A stretch of DNA of 64,000 nucleotides from DSNY01 sp040752195 (GTDB lineage Bacteria; Pseudomonadota; Gammaproteobacteria; Burkholderiales; Burkholderiaceae_F), in NCBI GenBank assembly GCA_040752195.1, contig JBFMFC010000008.1, forward strand, positions 1 to 64,000, written 5' to 3'. The translations under genes and the position numbers were made by a program. This document shows, piece after piece, positions 51,580 to 62,591 of this stretch. Each line of letters opens with the position of its first letter. Positions within the stretch are counted from its first letter, which is position 1. The notes under the pieces were generated by a model. That model was given only the letters and a program-made list of their open reading frames with translations, had not been told where the DNA came from and searched no databases.

Positions 51580-53979
51580 ATGACGCCGCCGGCCGACAAG
51601 CGATCGCTGATCGCCGCCTTCGATGCGCTCGCCGACGCGCGATCGCGTCGCGTCCGTCCGGCGCCTTGGCTGCCGTTTGCGGTGATCGGTCTGCTGGCGG
51701 TGCTGATCGCGGGCCTGTTCGTCGCGATGGTGCTCGAGGACCGGCAGTTGCGGCGCGACGGGATGCATCGCGATATCGACTCCGCCGCGCAACAGATCGG
51801 GCTGCGCCTGACGGCGCTCAGCGAGACGCTGACGACGGTGGCGCTGGAGATCGGCGCGGGAGCGATCGGCGAGCGCCGTTTCGCGAGTGTGGCGTCCGAA
51901 CTGGTCGCGTCCAAGCCCGAGGTGATCCAGATCCGCTTCGTCGACCCCGCCGGACGCCTCGCGTGGCCACTGCCCTCGGCGACGAACGCGGTCGCTGGAA
52001 CCGCGGTCGAGCCCGCGCTACAGCACCTTCTTGCGCGCGCCCAAGCGGCCGGAACCGCCACTTTCGCACTCTTGGGCGAAGCGGCGGCCGACCCGTCGAT
52101 TGCGCTGATCGTGCCGTCCTTTGCGCAAGCGCGCTACGTCGGCGCCATCGTCGCGCGCGTCTCGCCCGCTGAACTGCTTCGCGCCGGCGTGGCGGCCGAA
52201 ACGGCCGACCGTTACCGCCTGTCGCTGCAGACCGCCTCGGGCGTTCTGGCCCGTAGCACCGCGAGTGCGCCTTCGGCAAGCGCCCTCAGCTACTCGACCG
52301 GCGTGTCGCCGCTGCCGCCCGACGTGCGCTTGCATGCGACCGCGTTCAAGCTGGAGTCGGGGCTGGTCGGCAGCGCGCTGGTCTGGGTCGTCGGTGCGCT
52401 CGCCGCCGCGGTCGTGATCGCGCTCGGCGCGCTTGCTCACTACACGTCGCGGCAGGCGCGCATCGATCGCGCGCTGCTCGCCGAAACCGCGCTGCGGCGC
52501 GCGATGGAGGATTCGTTGGCCACCGGCCTGAGTGTCTTCGATACGGAAGGCGTGCTGCGCTACGTGAACCGCGCTTTCTGCCAGATGACGGGCTGGAGCG
52601 AGCGCGACCTGATCGGCCGCGGCGCGCCGCTGCCGTTCTGGCCGCCGGACATGCACGCCGAGCACCAGAAGAATCTGCGGCGGATTCTGTCGGCCGACAT
52701 CCCGAGCGCGGGGTTCGAGGCGCAAGTGCTGCGTGCCGACGGCTCGCGCTTCGATGCGCGCATGTACGTGTCCGCGCTGGTCGACGATGCCGGACGGCAG
52801 ATCGGCTGGATGAGTTCGATGGCCGACGTCACCGAACCGAAGCGCATCCGCAGCGAGCTGGCGGCGGCGCACGAACGCTTCACGACGGTGCTCGAGTCGC
52901 TCGAGGCCGCCGTGTCGGTCGCACCGATCGACGCGACGGCGGAGCGCGAGGCGCTGCTGTTCGCCAACCGCGAGTACCGCGCGCGCTTCGGCGACACCGA
53001 TGCCGGCCACATGCGCCTGGCCGAGCGAGTACGCGGCCGGGCGGCGGCCGAACTGAGCGGCGAAGTGCTCGACGAGGTGAGCGGCCGCTGGTACGACGTG
53101 CGGATGCGCGAGATCCGCTGGCCGGCGAAGGACTACCACGACGGACGCGCGGTACGCCTGCAGATCGCCACCGACATCACGCTGCGCAAGACGACCGAAG
53201 AGATCGCGCGCCAGCAGCAGGACAAGGTGCAGTTCACCTCGCGCCTGATGACGATGGGCGAGATGGCTTCGTCGCTGGCGCACGAACTCAACCAGCCGCT
53301 CACGGCGATCACCAACTACAGCGAAGGAACGCTCGCCCGGCTGCGCGCCGGGCCGGTCCCGCCGACCGAACTGCGCGCCGCACTGGAGAAGACCTCGAGC
53401 CAGGCGCAGCGCGCCGGCCGCATCATCCGCCGCATCCGCGAGTTCGTGAAGCGCTCCGAGCCGCGACGCCGGCCGACGCCGGCACAACGCGTCGTCGACG
53501 ACGCGATCGCGTTCGCCGAGATCGAAGCGGGCAAGAAGAACATCGCGATCGTCGCCACCGTCGACACGGCGCTTCCGCCGCTGGACGTGGATCCGATCCT
53601 GATCGAACAGGTGCTGCTGAACCTGCTGAAGAACGCGATCGACGCGATGGAGCACGCGGTCGTGCGCCGGATCGACGTGAGCGTGAGGCGCGCCGCGGCC
53701 GACGGCATGGCCGAAGTCGCCGTGATCGATCGCGGCACCGGCATCCCCGAAGCGCATCTGGCGAGCGTGTTCGAGCCGTTCTTCAGCACCAAGGCCGAAG
53801 GCATGGGGATGGGACTGAAGATCTGCCGATCGATCATCGAGTTTCACCAGGGCCGGCTACACATCGAAAAAAACCCGGAGCCGGCGGGCGGATCGATCAT
53901 GCGCTTCACGTTGCCGCTTGCGGCGGGCGACGCCGCTGCCGACAATTCGCGCGAGCCGAGCGAGGCTGCCGCCAAGTGA
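51580..53979 (+). CDS. PAS-domain sensor histidine kinase
   Basis: The 799-residue protein has a first helix (about 28-50), a periplasmic sensor region (about 51-265), a second helix (about 270-295), two PAS-like domains (about 325-440 and 450-560), a dimerisation H-box SSLAHELNQPLTAITNYSEG (phosphorylated His), an N-box (NLLKNAIDAM) and G-boxes (DRGTGIP, GMGMGLKICRSI). It is of the FixL/DctB type. The FixJ-like regulator starts ten bases downstream. Divergence from aceE suggests it responds to a carbon or redox state and may control the complex; this is inference. Confidence 0.9.
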   Translation: MTPPADKRSLIAAFDALADARSRRVRPAPWLPFAVIGLLAVLIAGLFVAMVLEDRQLRRDGMHRDIDSAAQQIGLRLTALSETLTTVALEIGAGAIGERRFASVASELVASKPEVIQIRFVDPAGRLAWPLPSATNAVAGTAVEPALQHLLARAQAAGTATFALLGEAAADPSIALIVPSFAQARYVGAIVARVSPAELLRAGVAAETADRYRLSLQTASGVLARSTASAPSASALSYSTGVSPLPPDVRLHATAFKLESGLVGSALVWVVGALAAAVVIALGALAHYTSRQARIDRALLAETALRRAMEDSLATGLSVFDTEGVLRYVNRAFCQMTGWSERDLIGRGAPLPFWPPDMHAEHQKNLRRILSADIPSAGFEAQVLRADGSRFDARMYVSALVDDAGRQIGWMSSMADVTEPKRIRSELAAAHERFTTVLESLEAAVSVAPIDATAEREALLFANREYRARFGDTDAGHMRLAERVRGRAAAELSGEVLDEVSGRWYDVRMREIRWPAKDYHDGRAVRLQIATDITLRKTTEEIARQQQDKVQFTSRLMTMGEMASSLAHELNQPLTAITNYSEGTLARLRAGPVPPTELRAALEKTSSQAQRAGRIIRRIREFVKRSEPRRRPTPAQRVVDDAIAFAEIEAGKKNIAIVATVDTALPPLDVDPILIEQVLLNLLKNAIDAMEHAVVRRIDVSVRRAAADGMAEVAVIDRGTGIPEAHLASVFEPFFSTKAEGMGMGLKICRSIIEFHQGRLHIEKNPEPAGGSIMRFTLPLAAGDAAADNSREPSEAAAK

Positions 53980-53989
53980 ACAGGACCGC

Positions 53990-54622
53990 ATGAACGAGAC
54001 GGAAAACAGGGACACCTTGGGCGTCGTCTACGTCGTCGACGACGACGAGGCCGTGCGCGACTCGCTGCAGTGGCTGCTCGAAGCCAGTTCGTATCGCGTC
54101 CGGACGTACGACAGCGCGGAGGCGTTTCTCGCGGGCTTCGACCCGATGGCGATCGCCTGCCTGATCCTGGACGTGCGCATGCCCGGGATGAGCGGACTCG
54201 AGCTGCAGGATGAACTGCTGGCGCGCAAGCTCTCGCTTCCGATCATCTTCATCACCGGGCATGGCGACGTGCCGATGGCGGTGTCGACGATGAAAAAGGG
54301 GGCGGTCGACTTCATCGAAAAGCCGTTCGACCAAAGTGCGCTCAAGGCGCTGGTCGAGCGCATGCTGGCGCAGGCGCGCGAAGCCGCCGCCGCCGCCGAG
54401 CGTCAGCGCTTCAACGAGGCGCTGCTCGCCAGATTGACCCCGCGCGAGCAACAGGTTCTCGAACGCATCGTGGCCGGGCGGCTTAACAAACAGATCGCCG
54501 ACGATCTCGGGATTTCGATCAAGACCGTCGAAGCTCACCGCGCCAACATCATGGACAAGCTGCGCGCCAACACGGTCGCCGACCTGATGCGCGTCGCGCT
54601 GTCCGGCGGCGCAGCACCGTAG
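53990..54622 (+). CDS. FixJ-type response regulator
   Basis: The 210-residue protein has a receiver domain (about 10-125) with acidic DDDE (17-20), phospho-acceptor Asp61 in ILDVRMPGMSG and the conserved Lys111 (EKPF). A LuxR-type helix-turn-helix follows (about 145-205; LTPREQQVLERIVAGRLNKQIA, SIKTVEAHRANIMDKL). It is the partner of the preceding kinase and binds DNA when phosphorylated. The target is unknown but aceE, across the divergent interval upstream of the kinase gene, is the obvious candidate. Confidence 0.92.
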   Translation: MNETENRDTLGVVYVVDDDEAVRDSLQWLLEASSYRVRTYDSAEAFLAGFDPMAIACLILDVRMPGMSGLELQDELLARKLSLPIIFITGHGDVPMAVSTMKKGAVDFIEKPFDQSALKALVERMLAQAREAAAAAERQRFNEALLARLTPREQQVLERIVAGRLNKQIADDLGISIKTVEAHRANIMDKLRANTVADLMRVALSGGAAP

Positions 54623-54691
54623 GCGCGAGCGGGCTGCGGCGTAAAATCCGCTGCCTCATTTGCTGTTTCTCTTCCCGTCTTCCCAGCTCCG

Positions 54692-55579
<888 letters not shown>

Positions 55580-55614
55580 CGGAGCACGCCGCCTCTGTGC
55601 GGCCCGGAGCACCG

Positions 55615-57669
55615 ATGCCTTTCGACAACGCTGCCAATCCGCTGCTCGACTTCCGCGATCTCGCGCGCTTCTCGGAGATCCTCCCCGAGCACGTTTCACC
55701 GGCGATCGACGCGCTGCTGGCCGAGTGCCGGGCGGCGGTCGATCTCGTCACCGACACGGCCGCGCCCGCAACCTGGGACAACGTCGTCGCGCCGCTGGAC
55801 GACGCGACCGAACGGCTGTCGCGCGCGTGGGCTGCCGTTTCGCACATGAACGCGGTGGTCGACACGCCGGCGCTGCGCGAGCAGTACAACGCCAATCTGC
55901 CGAAGCTCACGGCGTTCTGGACCGAACTCGCCCAGAACCTGCGCCTGTACGAGCGCTTCAAGCAACTCGCGGCAGCACCCGACTTCGCGTCGTGGCCCGC
56001 TGCGCGCCGCAGGATCGTCGAGAACGAGCTGCGCGACTTCCGCCTCGGCGGTGCCGAGCTGCCCGAGCCGCAGAAAGAGCGGCTGCGCGCGCTGCGCGAC
56101 AAGATGGCGCAGCTTTCGACGCGCTTCGCCGAGAACGTCCTCGATGCGACCAACGCCTTCGCGCTCGTGATCGAGGACCGCGCGCGGCTCGCCGGCGTGC
56201 CGGACGACGCCGTCGAGATGTACCGCGAGGCCGCGGCCGCCGACGGCAAGCCGGGCTACAAGATCACGCTGCAGTTCCCGAGCTACTTCCCGGCGCTGCA
56301 GTACGCGCACGACCGTTCGCTGCGCCAGCAGCTGTACCGCGCGTACGCGACGCGCGCCTCCGATCTGGGCAAGCCCGAATGGGACAACAGCGCGGTGATG
56401 CTCGAGCTGCTGCGGCTGCGGCGCGAGCTGGCGCAGTTGCTGGGCTACCGCAACTTCGCGGAAGTCTCGCTGGTGCCGAAGATGGCCTCCACACCCGCCG
56501 AGGTCCTCGGCTTCCTGCGCGATCTGGCGCGCCACTCGAAGCCGCACGCCGAGCGCGACATGGCCGAGCTGCGCGAGTTCGCCGCGCGCGAGCTGGGTCT
56601 GTCCGATCTGCAAGCCTGGGACATCGCGTACGCGAGCGAGAAGCTGCGGCAGGCGCGCTACGCGTACTCGGAGCAGGAGCTGAAGCAGTACTTCCCGGAG
56701 CACAAGGTGCTTGCCGGGCTGTTTCGGGTGGTCGAGACGCTGTTCTCGGTGCGAATCAAGCCGGATACCGCGCCGGTGTGGCATCCGGACGTGAAGTTCT
56801 TCCGCATCGAGGACGGCGGCGGCGCGCTCGTCGGGCAGTTCTACCTGGACCTGTACGCGCGCGAACACAAGCAGGGCGGCGCGTGGCAGGACGATGCGCG
56901 CGCGCGGCGGCGCGTGGCCGGCCGCGTGCAGACACCCGTGTCGTTCCTGACCTGCAACTTCACGCGTCCGGTCGGCGGCAAGCCGGCGCTGTTCACGCAC
57001 GACGAAGTGTTGACGCTGTTCCACGAGTTCGGCCACGGCCTGCACCACATGCTCACCCGCGTCGACGAACTCGCGGTCTCCGGCATCCACGGCGTCGAGT
57101 GGGACGCCGTCGAGCTGCCCAGCCAGTTCATGGAGAACTTCTGCTGGGAATGGGCGTGCCTGCAGCAGATGACCGAACACGTCGACACGAAACAGCCGTT
57201 ACCGCGCGCGCTGTTCGACAAGATGATCGCCGCCAAGAACTTCCAGAGCGGCATGCACATGGTCCGGCAGCTCGAGTTCGGCCTGTTCGACATGCGGCTG
57301 CACGCCGAATTCGACCCGACGCACGCGACGCCGCGCGACGTGCTGCAGCTGGCCGACGACGTGCGGCGCGAGGTCGCCGTCGTGTTTCCGCCCGACTTCT
57401 TCCGCGGCGCATGGAGCTTCACGCACATCTTCGCCGGCGGTTACGCTGCGGGCTACTACAGCTACAAATGGGCCGAAGTGCTCTCGGCCGACTGCTACGC
57501 CGCGTTCGAGGAGCACGGTGACGTGCTCGACCCGCAGATCGGCCGCCGCTTCCTCGACGAGATCCTCGCAGTCGGCGGCAGCCGGCCGGCGATGGAGTCC
57601 TTCGTCGCCTTCCGCGGCCGCAAGCCGCGGATCGACGCGCTGCTGCGGCACAACGGGATGGCAGGCTGA
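55615..57669 (+). CDS. prlC: Oligopeptidase A (M3 metallopeptidase)
   Basis: The 684-residue protein has the M3 zinc motif HEFGH (in LTLFHEFGHGLHHML, about 467-481) and the distal Glu (GVEWDAVELPSQFMENF). Length and the N-terminal PLLDFRDLARFSEILPEHV match PrlC/OpdA. It degrades short peptides in the cytoplasm, including released signal peptides. It follows folD by 35 bases in the same orientation, a neighbourhood common in betaproteobacteria. Confidence 0.95.
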   Translation: MPFDNAANPLLDFRDLARFSEILPEHVSPAIDALLAECRAAVDLVTDTAAPATWDNVVAPLDDATERLSRAWAAVSHMNAVVDTPALREQYNANLPKLTAFWTELAQNLRLYERFKQLAAAPDFASWPAARRRIVENELRDFRLGGAELPEPQKERLRALRDKMAQLSTRFAENVLDATNAFALVIEDRARLAGVPDDAVEMYREAAAADGKPGYKITLQFPSYFPALQYAHDRSLRQQLYRAYATRASDLGKPEWDNSAVMLELLRLRRELAQLLGYRNFAEVSLVPKMASTPAEVLGFLRDLARHSKPHAERDMAELREFAARELGLSDLQAWDIAYASEKLRQARYAYSEQELKQYFPEHKVLAGLFRVVETLFSVRIKPDTAPVWHPDVKFFRIEDGGGALVGQFYLDLYAREHKQGGAWQDDARARRRVAGRVQTPVSFLTCNFTRPVGGKPALFTHDEVLTLFHEFGHGLHHMLTRVDELAVSGIHGVEWDAVELPSQFMENFCWEWACLQQMTEHVDTKQPLPRALFDKMIAAKNFQSGMHMVRQLEFGLFDMRLHAEFDPTHATPRDVLQLADDVRREVAVVFPPDFFRGAWSFTHIFAGGYAAGYYSYKWAEVLSADCYAAFEEHGDVLDPQIGRRFLDEILAVGGSRPAMESFVAFRGRKPRIDALLRHNGMAG

Positions 57670-57698
57670 GGGCTACCGCGGCGGATCGAGGATCGGGT

Positions 57699-58253
57699 AT
57701 GAACAGATCGTTGGTCGTTGCGCTGTGCGCGGTCGTCTTGCCGGCCGCTGCGCAGTACAAGTGGACGGATGCGGACGGGCGCGTCGGCTACGGCGACAGT
57801 CCGCCACGCGAGGCGCGCAACATCCAGCGCATCGACGTGCGCGGCGACGACGGCGGCGACGAGCTGCTGCGCGGGCTGCCGTACGCGCTGCGCAGAGTCG
57901 CCGAGCAGCACCCGGTCGTGCTGTATACGACGGCGCCGTGCGCTCCGTGCGAGGCCGCACGCGAGTTGCTGCGCGCGCGCGGCGTTCCTTATGTCGAGCG
58001 CACGGTCACCTCGAACGACGACATCGGCGAGCTGCAGCGCATCGCGGGGACGGACCGGCTGCCGGTGCTCGCCGTCGGGCGGCAGTTCGAGCGCAGTTTC
58101 GAGACGGGCGCATGGAACGCACTGCTCGACCTCGCCGGCTATCCGCGCGCCTCGCTGCTGACGCGAACCTGGCGGCCGCCGGCGCCGCAACCGCTCGCAC
58201 CCCGGCCCGCTCCGCAGCCGGCACCGCAAGCGGCCACGACGCCGTCCAACTGA
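57699..58253 (+). CDS. DUF4124 plus glutaredoxin-like periplasmic protein
   Basis: The 184-residue protein has a signal peptide (1-19), a short DUF4124 segment (YKWTDADGRVGYGDSPP, 20-36) and a glutaredoxin-like fold with redox pair Cys81-Cys84 (APCAPCEAARELL) and the cis-Pro loop RLPVLAVG. The C-terminus is Pro/Ala-rich. It may act as a thiol-disulphide protein in the periplasm. It lies 29 bases after prlC and 34 before xth. Confidence 0.8.
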   Translation: MNRSLVVALCAVVLPAAAQYKWTDADGRVGYGDSPPREARNIQRIDVRGDDGGDELLRGLPYALRRVAEQHPVVLYTTAPCAPCEAARELLRARGVPYVERTVTSNDDIGELQRIAGTDRLPVLAVGRQFERSFETGAWNALLDLAGYPRASLLTRTWRPPAPQPLAPRPAPQPAPQAATTPSN

Positions 58254-58287
58254 AGGCCGCCGCGCAAGACGCCGTCGCGGCGAACCG

Positions 58288-59070
58288 ATGCCGACCACGC
58301 TCGCGACCTGGAACGTCAACTCGCTGAAGGTGCGGCTGCCGCACCTCACCGACTGGCTCGCGGCGCACCCGATCGACATCGTCTGCCTGCAGGAAACCAA
58401 GCTCACCGACGACAGGTTTCCGGTCGACGAGCTCGCGAAGGTCGGCTACCGCAGCGTCTACGCCGGGCAGAAGACCTACAACGGCGTCGCGATCCTGCTG
58501 CGCGACGGCGCGGTCGGCGCGCCGACCGACGTGCAGGTCAACCTGCCGAACTTCGAGGATGTGCAGAAGCGTCTGCTCGCAGTCACGCTCGACGGCCTGC
58601 GCGTCGTGTGCGCGTATTTTCCGAACGGCCAGGCCGTCGGCAGCGACAAGTACGACTACAAGCTGAAGTGGATCGCGGCGCTCACCGACTGGCTCAGGGG
58701 TGAGCTCGCGCGTCACGAAAAGCTCGCGCTCGCCGGCGACTTCAACATCGCGCCCGAGCCGCGCGACGTGCACGACCCGGTGCTGTGGGACGGACAGGTC
58801 CTGTTCTCCGAGCCCGAGCGCGCGGCTTTCCGCGCCCTGCTCGCGCTCGGCCTGCGCGACGCCTTCCGCCTGTTCGAGCAGCCCGAACGCAGCTACACGT
58901 GGTGGGACTACCGCAACATGGCGTTCCGCCGAAAATGGGGCCTGCGCATCGACCACATCCTGGTCTCGCCCGCGCTCGCGGCGCAATGCACGGCGTGCAC
59001 GATCGACGTCGAGCCGCGCCGCCGCCCGCAGCCGAGCGATCATGCGCCGGTGATCGCGACGTTCGGCTGA
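58288..59070 (+). CDS. xth: Exodeoxyribonuclease III
   Basis: The 260-residue protein has the endonuclease/exonuclease/phosphatase fold: LATWNVNSLKVRLPHL (4-19), CLQETKLTDDRFP (Glu, metal), GVAILLR, LAGDFNIAPEPRDVHDP (catalytic Asp and Asn) and PSDHAPVIATF (Asp-His). It repairs abasic sites. Start at ATG 58288 fits the family N-terminus exactly. Last gene of the rightward folD to xth run. Confidence 0.95.
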   Translation: MPTTLATWNVNSLKVRLPHLTDWLAAHPIDIVCLQETKLTDDRFPVDELAKVGYRSVYAGQKTYNGVAILLRDGAVGAPTDVQVNLPNFEDVQKRLLAVTLDGLRVVCAYFPNGQAVGSDKYDYKLKWIAALTDWLRGELARHEKLALAGDFNIAPEPRDVHDPVLWDGQVLFSEPERAAFRALLALGLRDAFRLFEQPERSYTWWDYRNMAFRRKWGLRIDHILVSPALAAQCTACTIDVEPRRRPQPSDHAPVIATFG

Positions 59071-59095
59071 GCCGGGCGCGCGCGCCGCGGGCGAC

Positions 59096-59440
59096 TCACT
59101 TCGCCTTCGACGCGGTCCTGATCGAGCGGCCGGCCACCATGAAGACGCCACGCCGCGGCGGTGGATCGTGCGCGGCTCCTTGCGGGACGGATCGATCCAA
59201 GCCTTGACCACCCCGAGCGCGAAGAAGTTGTACTGCTCGGCGAGGCGCGCATCCGCCGCCCGGCACTCGAGGTTCGCGTAGCACTCCGCGACCAGCACCG
59301 CGCCGATGCGTGCCGCCGGCGCGGCGGTCAGTCCGAATCGAGCGAACTTGTCGACCCGGCGGCCCGAGCCGTTGCCGACGCCGACGACCCGTCGATCCGC
59401 TCGACCGTCGGGACGTTGAGCGCGCGGACGCGAACGCGCC
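59096..59440 (-). pseudogene. Flavin reductase family gene, frameshifted remnant
   Basis: Read on the - strand, three frames in succession give a coherent C-terminal half: VPTVERIDG, then VVGVGNGSGRRVDKFARFGL and VLVAECYANLECRAADARLA, then NFFALGVVKAWIDPSRKEPR and finally FMVAGRSIRTASKAK with a stop. Two shifts (about 59396 and 59160) break it. The N-terminal FMN-binding half is missing. The intact family member would be about 190 residues. The short tail toward 59459 holds nothing else. Confidence 0.65.
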
Positions 59441-59459
59441 GCCGCCGCGACCGCCGCGT

Positions 59460-62400
59460 TCAGTGCTGCCGGTCGGCCGGTTGCGCGGAGAGCGCGGGCG
59501 CGCCGCGCCGGTCGCCGAGCCTGAACCAGCGCCGCTCCCAGGCGTCGAGATACGAGTAGATCACCGGCACGACGACCAGCGTCAGCAGCGTGGACGTGAT
59601 CACGCCGCCGATGATCGCGCGGCCCATCGGCGCCTGCTGCTCGGCGCCTTCGCCCAGGCCGAGGGCGAGCGGCAGCATGCCGAAGATCATCGCCGCCGTC
59701 GTCATCAGGATCGGGCGCAGCCGCACCTGCCCGGCGGCGAGCAGCGCGTCGATCCGGCTCAAGCCGTTCCTCTGGCCCTGGTTGGCGAAGTCCACCAGCA
59801 GGATCGCGTTCTTCGTCACCAGCCCCATCAGGAACACGATGCCGATCATCGAGAAGATGTTCAGCGTCGTTGCCGTCACCAGCAGCGCCAGCATCACACC
59901 GACGATCGCCAGCGGCAGCGAAGCCATGATCGCGATCGGCTGGATAAAGCTGCCGAACTGCGACGCCAGCACGATGTAAATGAAGATCACGGCCAGCAGC
60001 AGTGCGCCGAAGATCGCGCTCGTGACTTCCTGTTGGTCTCTGATCTGGCCGCCGATGTCGAAGCGCAGCCCGGGCGGAAGCTCGTACGACTCGGCGAGCG
60101 CCTGCACCTCCTTGCCGGCGTCGCCGGCCGGCCGCCCCTCGACGTTGGCGAACAGCGCGACGCGCCGCTGCAGGTCCTGCCGGCGGATGTTCTCCGGATT
60201 GAACGTGCGCTCGACCGTCGCGATCGCGCGCAGGGCGACGATCTCGGGCGATCCGTCGGCGAGCTGGCGGCCGGTGGCGATGTTCAGGTTCGCGATGTCG
60301 TCGATCACCGTGCGGCTGGCGCGCGGCAGCTGCGTGATCACCTCGTAGTTCTGCCCGTCGGGCGCGAGCCAGTAGCCGGAGTTCTCGCCGCCGACCAGCG
60401 CGCGCAGCGTGGCGCCCAACTGCGCGCTCGTGATGCCGTACTCGGCCGCGAGCTCGGGCTTGAGCCGCACCGCGAGCGCCGGCGTGCCCTCCTTGACCGA
60501 AACGTCGATGTCGGTGACGCCGCGGATCTGCGCGACCTTCTGTTTGAAGTCCTCGATCACGCGACTCATCGCCGCGTCATCGTTGCCGAGCAGCGCGACG
60601 TAAATGGCGCCGCCGAAGCCGACGGTCAGCTGCACGCCCGGAATGGCGGCAACGCGCTTGCGGATCGCCTCCTCGATCTTCTTCTGCGAGCGGTCGCGTT
60701 CGGCGCGCGGCACGAGCTTCAGGTTGATCCGGCCGGTGTTGCGCGCGCCGTCGGTGCCGATCGAGGTGTCGATCGACTCGATCTCCCTGAACTCGCGCAG
60801 CGCCTCCTCGACGCGCCGCACGCGCTCGTCGGCGTACTCGAGGCTGGAGCCCACGGGCATCGTCAGCCGCACGCTGGTAAAGCTCTGGTCGGCTTCGGGC
60901 ACCAGTTCGCCGCCGACGATGCCGGCGACCGGGATGCTCGCCACGAAGCTCGCCGCCGCGATCGCCAGCGTCGTCTTGCGATGGGCCAGCGCGGCGCGCA
61001 GCAGCCTGTCGTAGATGCCGTGCCACGACTCGACCCAGCGGTCGAACACGCGCAGCACCGGCCCGATCAGCGGGATGCCCTTGGCACCCTCCGGCGGATC
61101 GCGCCAGATGGCCGACAGCATCGGATCGAGCGTGAAGCTGACGAACAGCGACACGAGCACGGCGACGACCACCGTCATGCCGAACGGGTAGAAGAACTTG
61201 CCGACGATGCCGCTCATGAACGCGATCGGCACGAACACCGCGACGATCGAAAACGTCGTCGCCAGCACCGCCAGACCGATCTCGTCGGTGCCTTCGCGTG
61301 CCGCGGTGTAGTGGTCCTTGCCCATCCGGATGTGGCGCACGATGTTCTCGCGCACCACGATCGCGTCGTCGATCAGCAGGCCGATACACAGCGAAAGCGC
61401 CATCAGCGTCATGTAGTTCAGCGTGAAGCCGAGCGCGTACACGGCGATGAAGCTCGCGATCACCGCGATCGGCAAGGTCAGCCCCGTGATCACCGTGCTG
61501 CGCCACGAGCCAAGGAACAGGAACACGATCAGCACCGTGAGCAACGCGCCTTCGGCGATCGTCCGCTTGACGTTGTCGACCGACTGCTGCACGAAGTCGG
61601 CCATCGCCCACATGAACTTCAGCTCGACCCCGGCCGGCAACTGCTTGCGGATGTCTGCCGCCGCGTCCTTGAGCGCGCGCCCGACGTCGACGATGTTGGC
61701 GTCCTGCGCCTTGAACACCCACACGCCGATCGCCGGGTGGCCGTCGACTCGCGTCAGCGACCGGCGCTCGGCCTCGCCGTCGACGACGGTGGCGACCTGC
61801 GACAGCAGGATGGGCGCACCGTTCGGGCCCTTGGGCCGCGCGACGACGATGCGCTCGAAGTCCAGCGGCGACGACACCCGCCCGTCGACGCGGACGATCG
61901 CCTCGCTGGTCGCGTTCGAGATCGTTCCGACCGGTACGCTGACATTGGCCGTGCGCAGCGCCGCGACGACCTGGTCGACCGTGAGCCCGAACGCGGTCAA
62001 CTTGCCCGGATCGACACGCGCCTGGATCTGGCGCGTGACGGTGCCGCCGAGGTCGACGCGCCCGATGCCGCTGACGCGCTCGAAGCCCTTCTGCACGATC
62101 TGTTCGGCGATCGATGTCAGTTCCCGCGGGCTGCGGTCGCGTGAAAGCAGCGCGAACGACGCGACCGGCTGGTCGTTTTCGGTTTGGGCGCGGGTGACGA
62201 TCGGGTCCTTGGCATCGCGCGGGAAGCCGGCGCGGATCTGCGCGAGCTTGTCGCGAACCTCCTGCATCGCGCGCGTCACGTCGACGTCGAGGCCGAACTC
62301 GACCCAGGTCAGCGAGCGTCCTTCGTCCGAGCGCGACAGGATGCGCTTCACCCCCGCGACGGTGTTGACGGCGTTTTCGACCGGCTTGGCCAGGTCGTTC

Positions 62401-62579
62401 TCGACCTGCTCGGGAGACGCACCCGGGTAGCTGATCCAGATCTGCACGCCGGGCGGGCTGACATCGGGCATCGGCTCGACGCCGAGCCGCAGGTATGAAA
62501 ACACCCCGAGCACGGTCAGCGCCAGCATCACCATCGTGGCGAAGACGGGATGGTTGATCGAAACGCGCGTGATCCACAT
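59460..62579 (-). CDS. RND multidrug efflux permease (AcrB/MexB type)
   Basis: The 1039-residue protein is full length for HAE1/RND pumps. The first helix follows MWITRVSINHPVFATMVMLALTVLG. Proton-relay Asp pair region LCIGLLIDDAIVVREN (about 395-410) and the C-terminal GLVTKNAILLVDFANQ are diagnostic, as is SYPGASPEQVENDLAKPVE. It exports drugs or toxic compounds with the membrane-fusion protein encoded 12 bases upstream. No outer-membrane channel gene is within the window. Confidence 0.95.
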   Translation of the reverse strand: MWITRVSINHPVFATMVMLALTVLGVFSYLRLGVEPMPDVSPPGVQIWISYPGASPEQVENDLAKPVENAVNTVAGVKRILSRSDEGRSLTWVEFGLDVDVTRAMQEVRDKLAQIRAGFPRDAKDPIVTRAQTENDQPVASFALLSRDRSPRELTSIAEQIVQKGFERVSGIGRVDLGGTVTRQIQARVDPGKLTAFGLTVDQVVAALRTANVSVPVGTISNATSEAIVRVDGRVSSPLDFERIVVARPKGPNGAPILLSQVATVVDGEAERRSLTRVDGHPAIGVWVFKAQDANIVDVGRALKDAAADIRKQLPAGVELKFMWAMADFVQQSVDNVKRTIAEGALLTVLIVFLFLGSWRSTVITGLTLPIAVIASFIAVYALGFTLNYMTLMALSLCIGLLIDDAIVVRENIVRHIRMGKDHYTAAREGTDEIGLAVLATTFSIVAVFVPIAFMSGIVGKFFYPFGMTVVVAVLVSLFVSFTLDPMLSAIWRDPPEGAKGIPLIGPVLRVFDRWVESWHGIYDRLLRAALAHRKTTLAIAAASFVASIPVAGIVGGELVPEADQSFTSVRLTMPVGSSLEYADERVRRVEEALREFREIESIDTSIGTDGARNTGRINLKLVPRAERDRSQKKIEEAIRKRVAAIPGVQLTVGFGGAIYVALLGNDDAAMSRVIEDFKQKVAQIRGVTDIDVSVKEGTPALAVRLKPELAAEYGITSAQLGATLRALVGGENSGYWLAPDGQNYEVITQLPRASRTVIDDIANLNIATGRQLADGSPEIVALRAIATVERTFNPENIRRQDLQRRVALFANVEGRPAGDAGKEVQALAESYELPPGLRFDIGGQIRDQQEVTSAIFGALLLAVIFIYIVLASQFGSFIQPIAIMASLPLAIVGVMLALLVTATTLNIFSMIGIVFLMGLVTKNAILLVDFANQGQRNGLSRIDALLAAGQVRLRPILMTTAAMIFGMLPLALGLGEGAEQQAPMGRAIIGGVITSTLLTLVVVPVIYSYLDAWERRWFRLGDRRGAPALSAQPADRQH

Positions 62580-62591
62580 GGCGCGCCCCGC

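Noticed and set aside
59310..62144. A 944-codon + strand frame opposite the RND permease
   Set aside because: It is a His/Asp/Arg-rich shadow of a canonical AcrB-type gene with no domain of its own.
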